Shown here: piece after piece, positions 46,594 through 54,006 of the stretch
Position numbering within the stretch: the first letter of the stretch is position 1
How the letters are laid out: every line of letters begins with the position of its first letter
Notes under the pieces: model-generated
Database searches by the model: none
What the model was told of the DNA's origin: nothing
The model's input: the letters and a program-made list of their open reading frames with translations, nothing else
Assembly (NCBI GenBank): GCA_030427255.1
Contig: JAUHWY010000001.1
Coordinates: 221,378-285,377, forward strand
DNA length: 64,000 nt
From: Bacteroidia bacterium
GTDB lineage: Bacteria; Bacteroidota; Bacteroidia; CAIKAF01
Direction of reading: 5' to 3'
Program-made: the position numbers and the translations under genes

Positions 46594-48987
46594 ATGTGGT
46601 GGACGCTCCGGAGGATTGGATTGGTTCTTTGTGCTGTTTGTTTTTGGGTCATAGGGCAAAGCCAGTCTTGTGCTCCCCTCATTCAAGTTTTTGATGAGCA
46701 TCATCAAGCAGTACCTGGAGCCTATCTCTTCATTCATGAAAATTACCAACAGGCCCTTACCGACTCCTTGGGAATGGCCAAATTTCCAAGCCTTAAACCG
46801 GGCGTCTACCACATTCATATCCGTTCCCTGGGCTTTGAGCCGGAAATCATTGATCTAAAACACAGCTGCCCTTCCGAAACCCTCCAAGTGGCGCTTCACA
46901 GCTCCTCCCATCATATTGGAGAATTTACCGTAGAAGACGAGCAATTAAAAACGCGCCTTAGCGAATCCACCCTACGGATAGAATCCGTCGACGAAGCCTA
47001 CCTCAATACCCATTCCGGTCAAAATTTCTTACAACAACTCGACGATTTGCCGGGCTTTCAAGTCATGTCCGCAGGAACTCATGTGGCCAAACCGGTAATT
47101 CGTGGATTTAGCTTTAATCGAGTGGCGGTTATCGATCGGGGAATCAAACAAGAAGGTCAACAGTGGGGCTGGGACCATGGTTTGGAGCTCGATCAATTCG
47201 ATATTTCCCGTGCGGAACTAATTCGAGGACCTACCTCCTTGGCTTATGGCTCCGATGCCGTTGGTGGTGTGCTGCTCCTGCGACCTCCAAGGCTGCCCGA
47301 GCCCAACACCCTCGAAGCAGATGTGCTCCAATCCTTCCGCAGTGTAAACGACCTCCATGCCCAATCCTATGCCTTGCAATGGCGCCACAAAACCAAGTGG
47401 ATTTTTAGATTCCGTCATTCCCGGCAGGATTTTGGGGATTTTAGGGTACCTGCCGATTCCTTTTTGTACAATGGTTTTTGGTTGCCCATTCACGAGCAAA
47501 GACTAAAAAATACAGCCGGCCAAGAACGCAACTTTAGTGGCACCATTGGCTACACGGGCGATGCCGGCTACTCCTTGGTCAGTTTTTCGCAGGTGCACCA
47601 ACAAATCGGCTTTTTTTCAGGTGCGCACGGCATTCCAACCGCGAATAGCCTTAGCCACGACGGTGATTTTCGAAACTTGGACTTTCCTTACCAAGACGTT
47701 ATGCACCGCAAAGTGCTTTGGAACAGCAGCCTTAAAATCAAAGAAAGCTGGCTGGAAGCCGATATTGGGCTGCAGCACAATTATCGACAAGAAATCTCCT
47801 ATCCCCATACCCACGGTGATTTTTACCCTCCCGATGCCGGAAATCTGGAACACGGCTTTGACCTAAAAACCCTGTCTTGGAACCTCCGGTGGCGAAAATC
47901 CGGCGCCAAATGGGCCCCAAAGTTGGGTGCTTCCGGCCAGATCCAACAAAATAGAGTTTCGGGATTCTCCTACCTTATTCCCAACTTCGATGCTTGGCAG
48001 TCCGGCCTTTGGGCCATGGTTACGCGCCCACTAAATACCCGCTGGTCCTTCAGCGGTGGAGCGCGGGTAGATTTTGCCGGGCAATCGGTGCAAACCTTCG
48101 ACCAAGTGCGCTACAACCAAAACGACGAAATTGTAGATACGCTTCGCCTGCTGCAAGGATTTCAACGAAACTACGCCAATTGGAGCGCCTCCTTGGGCTT
48201 TGTATACAATCCCAGCAAGCAATACCGCTGGCGGTTCAATCTGGCCTCCAGCTTTCGTTTGCCCACCGTTCCCGAACTGGGAGCAGACGGGGTTCATCAC
48301 GGCACCTTTAGGCATGAGCAAGGCAATCCCAACCTGCTCTCCGAAAGGGGCTGGCATTTGGATGTGGCCTGGGAGGGAGAAACCCGCAACAGCCATTGGT
48401 CGGTAACCCCCTTCTTTTACTACTTCGATCGCTTTATTTTCTTAAATCCTACCGGACAGTTTTCGCCACTACAAGGCGCCGGTCAGCTCTTTGCCTACGA
48501 GCAGGCCCAAGCCTTGCAAAGTGGCCTGGAAATGAGTTTCGATACCCATTTGGGCAAGCATTGGCAAATCAAATCTTGGCTCGATGGCGTGTTTGGCTAC
48601 AACCTCACCGACGGTTATCCTTTGCCCTTTATTCCTCCGACCTCCGGCGGGGCAGAAGTGGAATTCCACTTAGAGGATACCAAGCGCTGGAAGCATCCTT
48701 TTGTGCGCATCAACCTGCGCGGTGCGGCCCCTCAATACCTCATTGCCCGCAACGAAAGGCAAACCGAAGGCTATTTTCTGGTGGGAGCTGCCTTGGGAAC
48801 CTCCTTTGAGTTTTCGGGAATGATGGTGGATGTACAGGCAGAGGTTCAAAACCTCTTGAACCAATCCTATATGGTGCACATGAACCGTTACCGATTGTTA
48901 AACATTCCCGAACCCGGACGCAACCTGTTTCTTACCTTACGCATCCATTTTGGACATACCTTTACACATAAATCTACAGCATCATGA
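46594..48987 (+). CDS. TonB-dependent outer-membrane receptor, ZnuD-like
   Basis: 797 residues from ATG 46594, which gives signal peptide MWWTLRRIGLVLCAVCFWVI; the frame extends upstream to 46534 but overlaps the preceding gene. A carboxypeptidase-regulatory-like domain (about 25-95) precedes the plug (KPVIRGFSFNRVAVIDRGIK, EGQQWGWDHGLELD, ELIRGPTSLAYGSDAVGGVL) and a barrel ending in LFLTLRIHFGHTF. EGQQWGxxHxxE with SLAYGSDAVGG recalls ZnuD-type zinc receptors; several His-rich loops (HTHGDFYPPD; GVHHGTFRHEQGN) fit metal binding. It is coupled by ATGA to a His-rich lipoprotein. Metal uptake is inferred. Confidence 0.88.
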   Translation: MWWTLRRIGLVLCAVCFWVIGQSQSCAPLIQVFDEHHQAVPGAYLFIHENYQQALTDSLGMAKFPSLKPGVYHIHIRSLGFEPEIIDLKHSCPSETLQVALHSSSHHIGEFTVEDEQLKTRLSESTLRIESVDEAYLNTHSGQNFLQQLDDLPGFQVMSAGTHVAKPVIRGFSFNRVAVIDRGIKQEGQQWGWDHGLELDQFDISRAELIRGPTSLAYGSDAVGGVLLLRPPRLPEPNTLEADVLQSFRSVNDLHAQSYALQWRHKTKWIFRFRHSRQDFGDFRVPADSFLYNGFWLPIHEQRLKNTAGQERNFSGTIGYTGDAGYSLVSFSQVHQQIGFFSGAHGIPTANSLSHDGDFRNLDFPYQDVMHRKVLWNSSLKIKESWLEADIGLQHNYRQEISYPHTHGDFYPPDAGNLEHGFDLKTLSWNLRWRKSGAKWAPKLGASGQIQQNRVSGFSYLIPNFDAWQSGLWAMVTRPLNTRWSFSGGARVDFAGQSVQTFDQVRYNQNDEIVDTLRLLQGFQRNYANWSASLGFVYNPSKQYRWRFNLASSFRLPTVPELGADGVHHGTFRHEQGNPNLLSERGWHLDVAWEGETRNSHWSVTPFFYYFDRFIFLNPTGQFSPLQGAGQLFAYEQAQALQSGLEMSFDTHLGKHWQIKSWLDGVFGYNLTDGYPLPFIPPTSGGAEVEFHLEDTKRWKHPFVRINLRGAAPQYLIARNERQTEGYFLVGAALGTSFEFSGMMVDVQAEVQNLLNQSYMVHMNRYRLLNIPEPGRNLFLTLRIHFGHTFTHKSTAS

Positions 48988-49760
48988 ATCCATGCACCTT
49001 ATTTTCCGCTCTAGGCTTTGCAACTTTACTAATGGTGGGCTGCGGAGTTGATGACATTATGCCCGAAATCACCATAAACACGCCCAAAGAAAACGATGTG
49101 TTCGAAACCGGCGACACCATCCGTGCTCAATTGCAGTTTTCGGACAACGAGGCTCTTAGCCAGTACAAAATTGATATTCATGGCGACCACGACGGCCACA
49201 CCCACGGCAAAGGCCAGGCGGCGCTACCGGCTTGGGATACCTTGGTCATTGGCGATTTGGAAGGAAGCGCAGGAACCATCGATGCGGAGTTTATCATTCC
49301 TGCCAACATCTTGCCCGGACCCTACCACATCACCGTTTTTGCGCTTGACCTAAATGGCAACGAGAGCAACCAAACGCGGTCTATTGTCTTTTTAAACAAC
49401 ACCGACACCGTTGCTCCCCAAGTAAGCCTTAGTTCACCTTCAAGCGGGGCCACGCTCAGCAGCAATTTTAACGTCACAGGCAGCATCAGCGACCTATTGA
49501 CCAACGGAAATTCCGCCAACGAACTCCATCAAATTGAAATCAGTGTTGAGCCCGAAGGCGGCGGCACCGAACGCGTAATTGCCCTGTACGACAACACCGA
49601 CGAAATCAATGGCGTTTGGGATGCAGGCACCGGAAGCTTTAGCGCCACCGGCTTGGATTTCCCTAACAATACCGAAAGTGGAAACAACGTTTTGAGCCTT
49701 ACCGTTTGGGACCGTTATTTCAACAAAAGCACAGCCACCGTATCCATTGTGGTGAATTGA
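48984..49760 (+). CDS. DUF4625-like lipoprotein with His-rich motif, partner of the TonB receptor
   Basis: 258 residues. Signal peptide and lipobox LLMVGC give an acylated Cys near residue 20. Two Ig-like beta domains follow: the first starts PEITINTPKENDVFETGDTI and carries YKIDIHGDHDGHTHGKG, a metal-binding-looking His/Asp cluster; the second begins VAPQVSLSSPSSGATLSSNF and includes ELHQIEISVEPEGGG. This matches the DUF4625 family of Bacteroidota lipoproteins. The start overlaps the receptor stop as ATGA. The pair probably captures a metal such as zinc at the cell surface and hands it to the receptor; this is inference from motif and coupling. Confidence 0.8.
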   Translation: MNPCTLFSALGFATLLMVGCGVDDIMPEITINTPKENDVFETGDTIRAQLQFSDNEALSQYKIDIHGDHDGHTHGKGQAALPAWDTLVIGDLEGSAGTIDAEFIIPANILPGPYHITVFALDLNGNESNQTRSIVFLNNTDTVAPQVSLSSPSSGATLSSNFNVTGSISDLLTNGNSANELHQIEISVEPEGGGTERVIALYDNTDEINGVWDAGTGSFSATGLDFPNNTESGNNVLSLTVWDRYFNKSTATVSIVVN

Positions 49761-49797
49761 TTTTGGGGCGCTTATCGGGTGCTCCCCTTTACTCCCC

Positions 49798-49884
49798 CGC
49801 AGCCCTTGTGGGGAAAAATAGCAAGCCGGGGCGTTCCGCAAAGCTCCACACCCGCCATGCTTTTTTCCCAACACAAGGGTTGCG
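49798..49884. repeat. GC-rich long imperfect inverted repeat (hairpin E)
   Basis: CGCAGCCCTTGTGGGG, AAAAATAGCA (49798-49823) pairs imperfectly with TGC, TTTTTTCCCAACACAAGG, GTTGCG (49858-49884) around a roughly 35-nt GC-rich loop. It sits between convergent genes in the 275-nt gap 49761-50035, which otherwise contains only GC-rich and then (GAGAATG)-like purine-rich sequence with no gene. Confidence 0.7.
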
Positions 49885-50035
49885 GCGGCGGTACCGGGTC
49901 GCCCCCGGCGCCGAGGAACCAGAATGAGAATGAGAAGCAAAATGAGAATGAAGGACAGGAAGAGAGCGTTTGAAAGAGAAAAGGAGAAGGAATTATAGAG
50001 CGAGAGAGGATTGTAGGCGGCTCATCTTAACCAGA

Positions 50036-50380
50036 TTAAAAGAGTGGAGACCGTTGGATTAGGTCCTCCAAACCATCGGTGAGCAAATGTATTAAGGTGT
50101 CATCCATAAATTCATAGTCATCGGGAATCAAAAGCACCTCCATGCCGGGCAATTCCGTTTGAGGGTAGAGCGTGCGGATTTTGGCGGCATGTTTATGTTC
50201 CATAACCACAACCAAATCTGCCCAAAGCAAATCCTTTTCCGAGATTTTTCGGTCGCTTTTTGGGCTAAGTCCCGCAGAGCGGAGGTGAAACCTAGGGTCG
50301 TTTTTAAACAAGTATTCTGCGGTTCTGCTGCGTCTTTTGTTTTGTCCGCAAACGATTAGGAGGTTTGGTTTTTGGGGCAT
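50036..50380 (-). CDS. Short LMW protein-tyrosine-phosphatase-like protein
   Basis: 114 residues from ATG 50380; an in-frame ATG at 50407 would overlap the upstream gene. The P-loop is LIVCGQNKRRSRTAEYLF (CX5R), followed by HLRSAGLSPKSD and WADLVVVMEHKHAAKI. The C-terminal LLIPDDYEFMDDTLIHLL is typical of the shortened LMW-PTP-like subgroup, in which the usual DP acid loop is altered. It would remove phosphate from tyrosines or arginines, but activity in this subgroup is uncertain. It starts 10 nt after the DUF4407-like gene stop, so it is the last gene of the five-gene operon 52786-50036. Confidence 0.85.
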   Translation of the reverse strand: MPQKPNLLIVCGQNKRRSRTAEYLFKNDPRFHLRSAGLSPKSDRKISEKDLLWADLVVVMEHKHAAKIRTLYPQTELPGMEVLLIPDDYEFMDDTLIHLLTDGLEDLIQRSPLF

Positions 50381-50390
50381 GGGGGGGCAC

Positions 50391-51362
50391 CTATTTAATT
50401 TTTTCAAAGCTCTTTAGGTTTTCCTTGAGGAAATAAATTTCCCGCTCTTTTTCTAGCATTAACCTGTTAAATAAAACATGCTCTTGAGATTCTAAATAGG
50501 TATCATACGCACTTTTCGGTGAGGTAATTTTCAAAATTAATGGTATTAACTCCAAAAAGAACAGTAAGGCCATCATGATAAAACTACCATTTCTCACTTC
50601 ATTACTTTCCTTTTGCAAAGAGGCTAAAGCCTTCATCACATAAAGGATTCCAGGATGTTTGGCTAAGGAAGAATATACCGAATCAATACTATCCTTTGCC
50701 AAGGCCAAAGCCTGATCCGTACTATCTATAGTAGACTGTAATTGGTTTATTTTTTCCTGAACCTTCTTTAACTCTTCGTCCTTTCGTTTCGCAATTTTTT
50801 TATATCCAACTTGCTTGGAAGGACTTTGGCCATCCATTTCCTTAAACAATTCGATTTGCAAACGGTATTCCTCGTTTTTCAGACTATCTAGCGATAGTTT
50901 ATTTTTGCCTACTTCCTCAAAGCGGGGACTATTTTTAAACCTATTGAAGTCTTCCAAGGCGGTTGAGTCCGCTATTTCCTGATACTTAGGTGTTAGTTCA
51001 TTCCTAAATATCAGTGCTTCTAAATAGATTGCCCCCAGATATGACATACAAACTGCCACTAATAAGCGTATTCCAAAAAAGCTAATCTTTTGGATCTTGA
51101 ACCATGGTGAGTTTTTCCCTTCTACATGCACGAATGTTGTCATCATTAGAATGTAATCCACTAGGAGGATAAGTGCGGAGCAAGACAAAGCAATGGGCAA
51201 GGAAAATTTAGCACCATGAATACTTGCCGCTTGCCAACCAACCAGAAACCAAACGATTGCCGGCAATAGAAGCGATAAACGAAAGATATTCTTCTTTCTT
51301 ACCGAAAGCTGGGAGAGAGCCAGTATTTTTTTTGAATTTGGACTTTGCTTAAAAGTGTTCAT
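50391..51362 (-). CDS. DUF4407-like membrane protein with cytosolic or periplasmic coiled coil
   Basis: 323 residues. Three N-terminal helices (LSLLLPAIVWFLVGW; SLPIALSCSALILLVDYIL; FFGIRLLVAVCMSYLGAIYL) are followed by a charged coiled coil at about 125-245 (KKIAKRKDEELKKVQEKINQ). A fourth helix at about 262-285 (FIMMALLFFLELIPLILKI) and a short charged tail complete it. This layout is that of DUF4407 proteins, whose function is unknown. Its ATG overlaps the stop of the small paralogue upstream (ATGA), so it is translationally coupled. In this operon it could anchor the soluble partners to the membrane. Confidence 0.78.
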   Translation of the reverse strand: MNTFKQSPNSKKILALSQLSVRKKNIFRLSLLLPAIVWFLVGWQAASIHGAKFSLPIALSCSALILLVDYILMMTTFVHVEGKNSPWFKIQKISFFGIRLLVAVCMSYLGAIYLEALIFRNELTPKYQEIADSTALEDFNRFKNSPRFEEVGKNKLSLDSLKNEEYRLQIELFKEMDGQSPSKQVGYKKIAKRKDEELKKVQEKINQLQSTIDSTDQALALAKDSIDSVYSSLAKHPGILYVMKALASLQKESNEVRNGSFIMMALLFFLELIPLILKITSPKSAYDTYLESQEHVLFNRLMLEKEREIYFLKENLKSFEKIK

Positions 51363-51892
51363 AATAGTGAGGGTAAAGGGTTGAAAAAGTTGGATTGACC
51401 AAAAGCATCAAGACCTTTTGCAAATCCATAATTGTACTCTGTAACAGGTCTTTCCAATAAACCACCAAAGGCATAGCTTTCTTGTATGTAGGTTTTGGCA
51501 ATGACTTGTTTTTCCTGAATCTGTAAGGAGTATACTTTCCACTTTTCGTAAAGTGCAGGCATTTCCTTTTCAAGGGACTCATTTAAGCTTAGGGAAATTC
51601 TATCCACTTCTTTTTGAAGTGTTTGCACATACCTTTCTAAGCTAAGCCTGAATTCGGATGCGATTCGGTTTTGCGCTAGGTACTTAAACGCAATGTCGGC
51701 ATGTTCAAATCCATCCTTGTAACCCATATCAAAATAGTTTCTTTCCAATAGCTGGTTTAGGGCGCTAAGCTCCGAATCAACTAATTTCTTCTCTGAAATT
51801 TGAGATTCAGTACCCTTGGTTTCTGAAGGGGCTTTTGGCATCTCATTTAGGATGAATAACTCCTCATTTATGTCGATGTTATTGTTCTTCAT
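51359..51892 (-). CDS. Small protein of unknown function, paralogue B of the operon
   Basis: 177 residues from ATG 51892. The frame is open upstream but would run into the HNH gene; this ATG lies 10 nt after the HNH stop. Cytosolic: no signal or membrane segment. A disordered N-terminus (FILNEMPKAPSETKGTESQ) is followed by MGYKDGFEHADIAF, a helical region, MPALYEKWKVYSLQI, and a C-terminal YNYGFAKGLDAFGQSNFF. The GYxxGF, PxxYEKW and YxxGFAxGxxxFGxxxFF motifs recur in the same order in the gene at 52190-52786, so the two are diverged paralogues. No known domain recognised. Confidence 0.75.
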   Translation of the reverse strand: MKNNNIDINEELFILNEMPKAPSETKGTESQISEKKLVDSELSALNQLLERNYFDMGYKDGFEHADIAFKYLAQNRIASEFRLSLERYVQTLQKEVDRISLSLNESLEKEMPALYEKWKVYSLQIQEKQVIAKTYIQESYAFGGLLERPVTEYNYGFAKGLDAFGQSNFFNPLPSLL

Positions 51893-51902
51893 GATATCCT
51901 TT

Positions 51903-52193
51903 TTATATTTTGAAATAGGGTACTTTGTACAGTTTGTGGCCATTTTGGTGGCATTTTGAGCATAAGGTGATAAGTGAATCTTTAGGGTAGCACCAGGGAG
52001 CATACCACTTACCAGACGCCTCATCTATAAAGTATTGTCTATGGTGTACTTGCAGGTTATTCTGCGAACCACAATTTTGGCAGGTATATGCATCCCTAGC
52101 CAATATTTCAGCACGGAATGAAAGCCACCTTGGGTCACTCAAAGCTGCTTCATAGGCTTGCTTATTTTTTTCTATGTCAACAATATTGGTCAA
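51903..52193 (-). CDS. Small HNH-type nuclease-like zinc protein
   Basis: 96 residues. DPRWLSFRAEILARDAYTCQNCG provides the first zinc cysteines, LQVHHRQYF the HH of the beta-beta-alpha-metal fold, WCYPKDSLITLCSKCHQNGH the second cysteine pair and final His. This is the compact HNH layout found in many phage and defence-associated proteins. Whether it cuts nucleic acid is not certain: the central Asn is replaced by an Asp-containing segment. Its ATG overlaps the stop of paralogue A (ATGA) and it lies between the two paralogues. Confidence 0.82.
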   Translation of the reverse strand: MTNIVDIEKNKQAYEAALSDPRWLSFRAEILARDAYTCQNCGSQNNLQVHHRQYFIDEASGKWYAPWCYPKDSLITLCSKCHQNGHKLYKVPYFKI

Positions 52194-52786
52194 TCTATTT
52201 CCTTTTTAAAGAATGTTTGTTCCCCAAAATGAAACCTGCCAATAGCATAGCCCTGTTTATACTTAGCTATGGGTACTTCAGAAATTCCCTTTTGGCCATC
52301 AACAAGCTCCAATTCCTTTTGGAAATCATTGAATATCCTTGTCAATTGATTGCGTTTCTTCTCCCATTTTTCATAAATACTAGGATGTTCTAAAGAAAGG
52401 CCCTTCTGAAGGCTGAATTCCAACTCCTCTACTTTTCGCTGGATTTCTTTTTGCTCTTTTTGAATGGCAGCCTTTATTTCTGCAACTAGGGTTTGAATGC
52501 CTAGCTCTTGGGGATAACCATTGTATCCTGCCTTCTGACCTTCACTTATATAATCTAACTGAAGCACTTCCTTTATAGAATTGAAGCGGGTGGCTTCATT
52601 TCCGTCTGGTTTATCCGCTGTTTTGCCCATTTGCACGCTAGTAGAATTTTCCACGGCTTCTCCGGCTGTCGTATAACCATGATTGCTTTGTCGATCAAAG
52701 GCGCTGTAGTCTACTTCAGAAAAAACCTTCTTTACCTTTTTGCTTGAAAAGAAAAATGGAAATAATTTTTGGATAAGACGTTTCAT
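52190..52786 (-). CDS. Small protein of unknown function, paralogue A of the operon
   Basis: 198 residues from ATG 52786 (MKRLIQKLFPFFFSSKKVKK). The N-terminal stretch is basic and hydrophobic, so membrane attachment is possible. Residues after about 85 have SEGQKAGYNGYPQE, a charged helix (EIKAAIQKEQKEIQRKVEEL), HPSIYEKWEKKRNQL and PIAKYKQGYAIGRFHFGEQ with TFF. These blocks align with paralogue B (51359-51892). It is the first gene of the operon and faces the WYL regulator across a 215-nt divergent region. Function unknown. Confidence 0.75.
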   Translation of the reverse strand: MKRLIQKLFPFFFSSKKVKKVFSEVDYSAFDRQSNHGYTTAGEAVENSTSVQMGKTADKPDGNEATRFNSIKEVLQLDYISEGQKAGYNGYPQELGIQTLVAEIKAAIQKEQKEIQRKVEELEFSLQKGLSLEHPSIYEKWEKKRNQLTRIFNDFQKELELVDGQKGISEVPIAKYKQGYAIGRFHFGEQTFFKKEID

Positions 52787-52820
52787 AGTGTGTTCGTTTT
52801 GATGATGCAAACTAAAGCAG

Positions 52821-52847
52821 CAAGTGTCCAGCCTATTTGGACACTTG
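52821..52847. promoter_or_regulatory. Perfect 10-bp inverted repeat in the divergent WYL/operon intergenic region
   Basis: CAAGTGTCCA and TGGACACTTG are exact reverse complements separated by 7 nt, 35 nt upstream of the operon's first ATG. The position suits an operator for the divergent WYL regulator. A terminator is less likely because no T-run follows. Confidence 0.5.
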
Positions 52848-53001
52848 GTTTAAATTTTACTATAATCTCTTAAGTATCTTATTTTCAGGCATTAAATTTC
52901 AAAATGTATGCCTTGTGTTCCGATGCAGGGTGTCGTTAGTTGACCTTTATGATTAGACATCCGCCCAACTATTGGATGGATTGACTAGTTTTAAAAGAAA
53001 A

Positions 53002-54006
53002 ATGCCGGTAAATCGAAATGCCTTAATGCGCTATTTAACTATTGACAAATTGGTGCAAAGGAAAAATGGAGCAAATATTGACGAAATCATGGCTGCCATT
53101 GAAGAACAAGCAGAGGGAAGAGCCGGAATCAGCCGTAGCACCGTTTATAATGATTTGAAATTTATGGAGAGCAATGATGGGTTTAAGGTTGAATTCCGAA
53201 AAAGGAGGGTAGCCAATAAGGTGAGGTATTTTTATGAAGATCCAAATTTCTCAATACAGAATCATCCCATTGGGCCTTTGGAGAAAGAACTTTTGATGGA
53301 AAGCTTAAGCCTTTTTAAACGTATAAAGGGGCTTCCTCAATTTGAATGGGTTCAGGAAGTAATTCCAAGAATATATGAGGGCTTAAAAGAAAGGGACAGA
53401 GAAGAAAGACTGCTTATCCAGTTCGATGAAAACTCAGAAGCGGAAGGAAGGTCTCATATAAACCCAATTTTAGATGCTATGCGGGAAGAACGAAGCATTA
53501 CCTTGGAATACCAAAGGTTTGGAGGAGAAAAAAGGCTTTACAAGGATTTCAGTCCATGGCTTTTAAAAGAGTACAATAATCGCTGGTTTGTATTTGGTTT
53601 ACCTTCAAAAGAAAGAGACAGCTTATTTAACCCAAGGCTTATTAACCTAGCATTGGATAGAATACAAGGTGAAGTTGAGATTGAACCCAAAAAAATGGAA
53701 CCCTGCCATATTGACTTTGATGAATATTTTGAACATGTGGTGGGAGTAACCGTGCCGGCAAACGCTAAACCGGAGCTCATTTATTATTCTGTTTCTGCTG
53801 ATACCTGGCCCTATATACAAACCAAACCGCTACACCATAGTCAAACTTTTATTCGAGAGCCACAAACCTATATTCCGGCTACTCCAATAGCGAAAAATGA
53901 CGTCTTAATTCGTTTAAAGGTCATTCGAAACAAAGAACTGGAAATGCTAATCAACAGTTACGGGGGCGAAATAAAAGAAGTGTTCTCTGAATCCTCGGAA
54001 AAATAA
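53002..54006 (+). CDS. WYL-domain transcriptional regulator
   Basis: 334 residues from ATG 53002 (MPVNRNALMRYLTIDKLVQR). An N-terminal winged-helix domain (DEIMAAIEEQAEGRAGISRS, TVYNDLKFMES) is followed by a WYL-type ligand-binding region with SITLEYQRFGGEKRLYKDFS, PWLLKEYNNRWFVFGL and a C-terminal WCX-like part. WYL regulators commonly control defence and CRISPR loci and sense nucleic acid or nucleotide ligands. It is divergent from the five-gene operon and its 3' end overlaps the 3' end of the csm6-like gene by 49 nt. It could regulate either locus. Confidence 0.9.
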   Translation: MPVNRNALMRYLTIDKLVQRKNGANIDEIMAAIEEQAEGRAGISRSTVYNDLKFMESNDGFKVEFRKRRVANKVRYFYEDPNFSIQNHPIGPLEKELLMESLSLFKRIKGLPQFEWVQEVIPRIYEGLKERDREERLLIQFDENSEAEGRSHINPILDAMREERSITLEYQRFGGEKRLYKDFSPWLLKEYNNRWFVFGLPSKERDSLFNPRLINLALDRIQGEVEIEPKKMEPCHIDFDEYFEHVVGVTVPANAKPELIYYSVSADTWPYIQTKPLHHSQTFIREPQTYIPATPIAKNDVLIRLKVIRNKELEMLINSYGGEIKEVFSESSEK

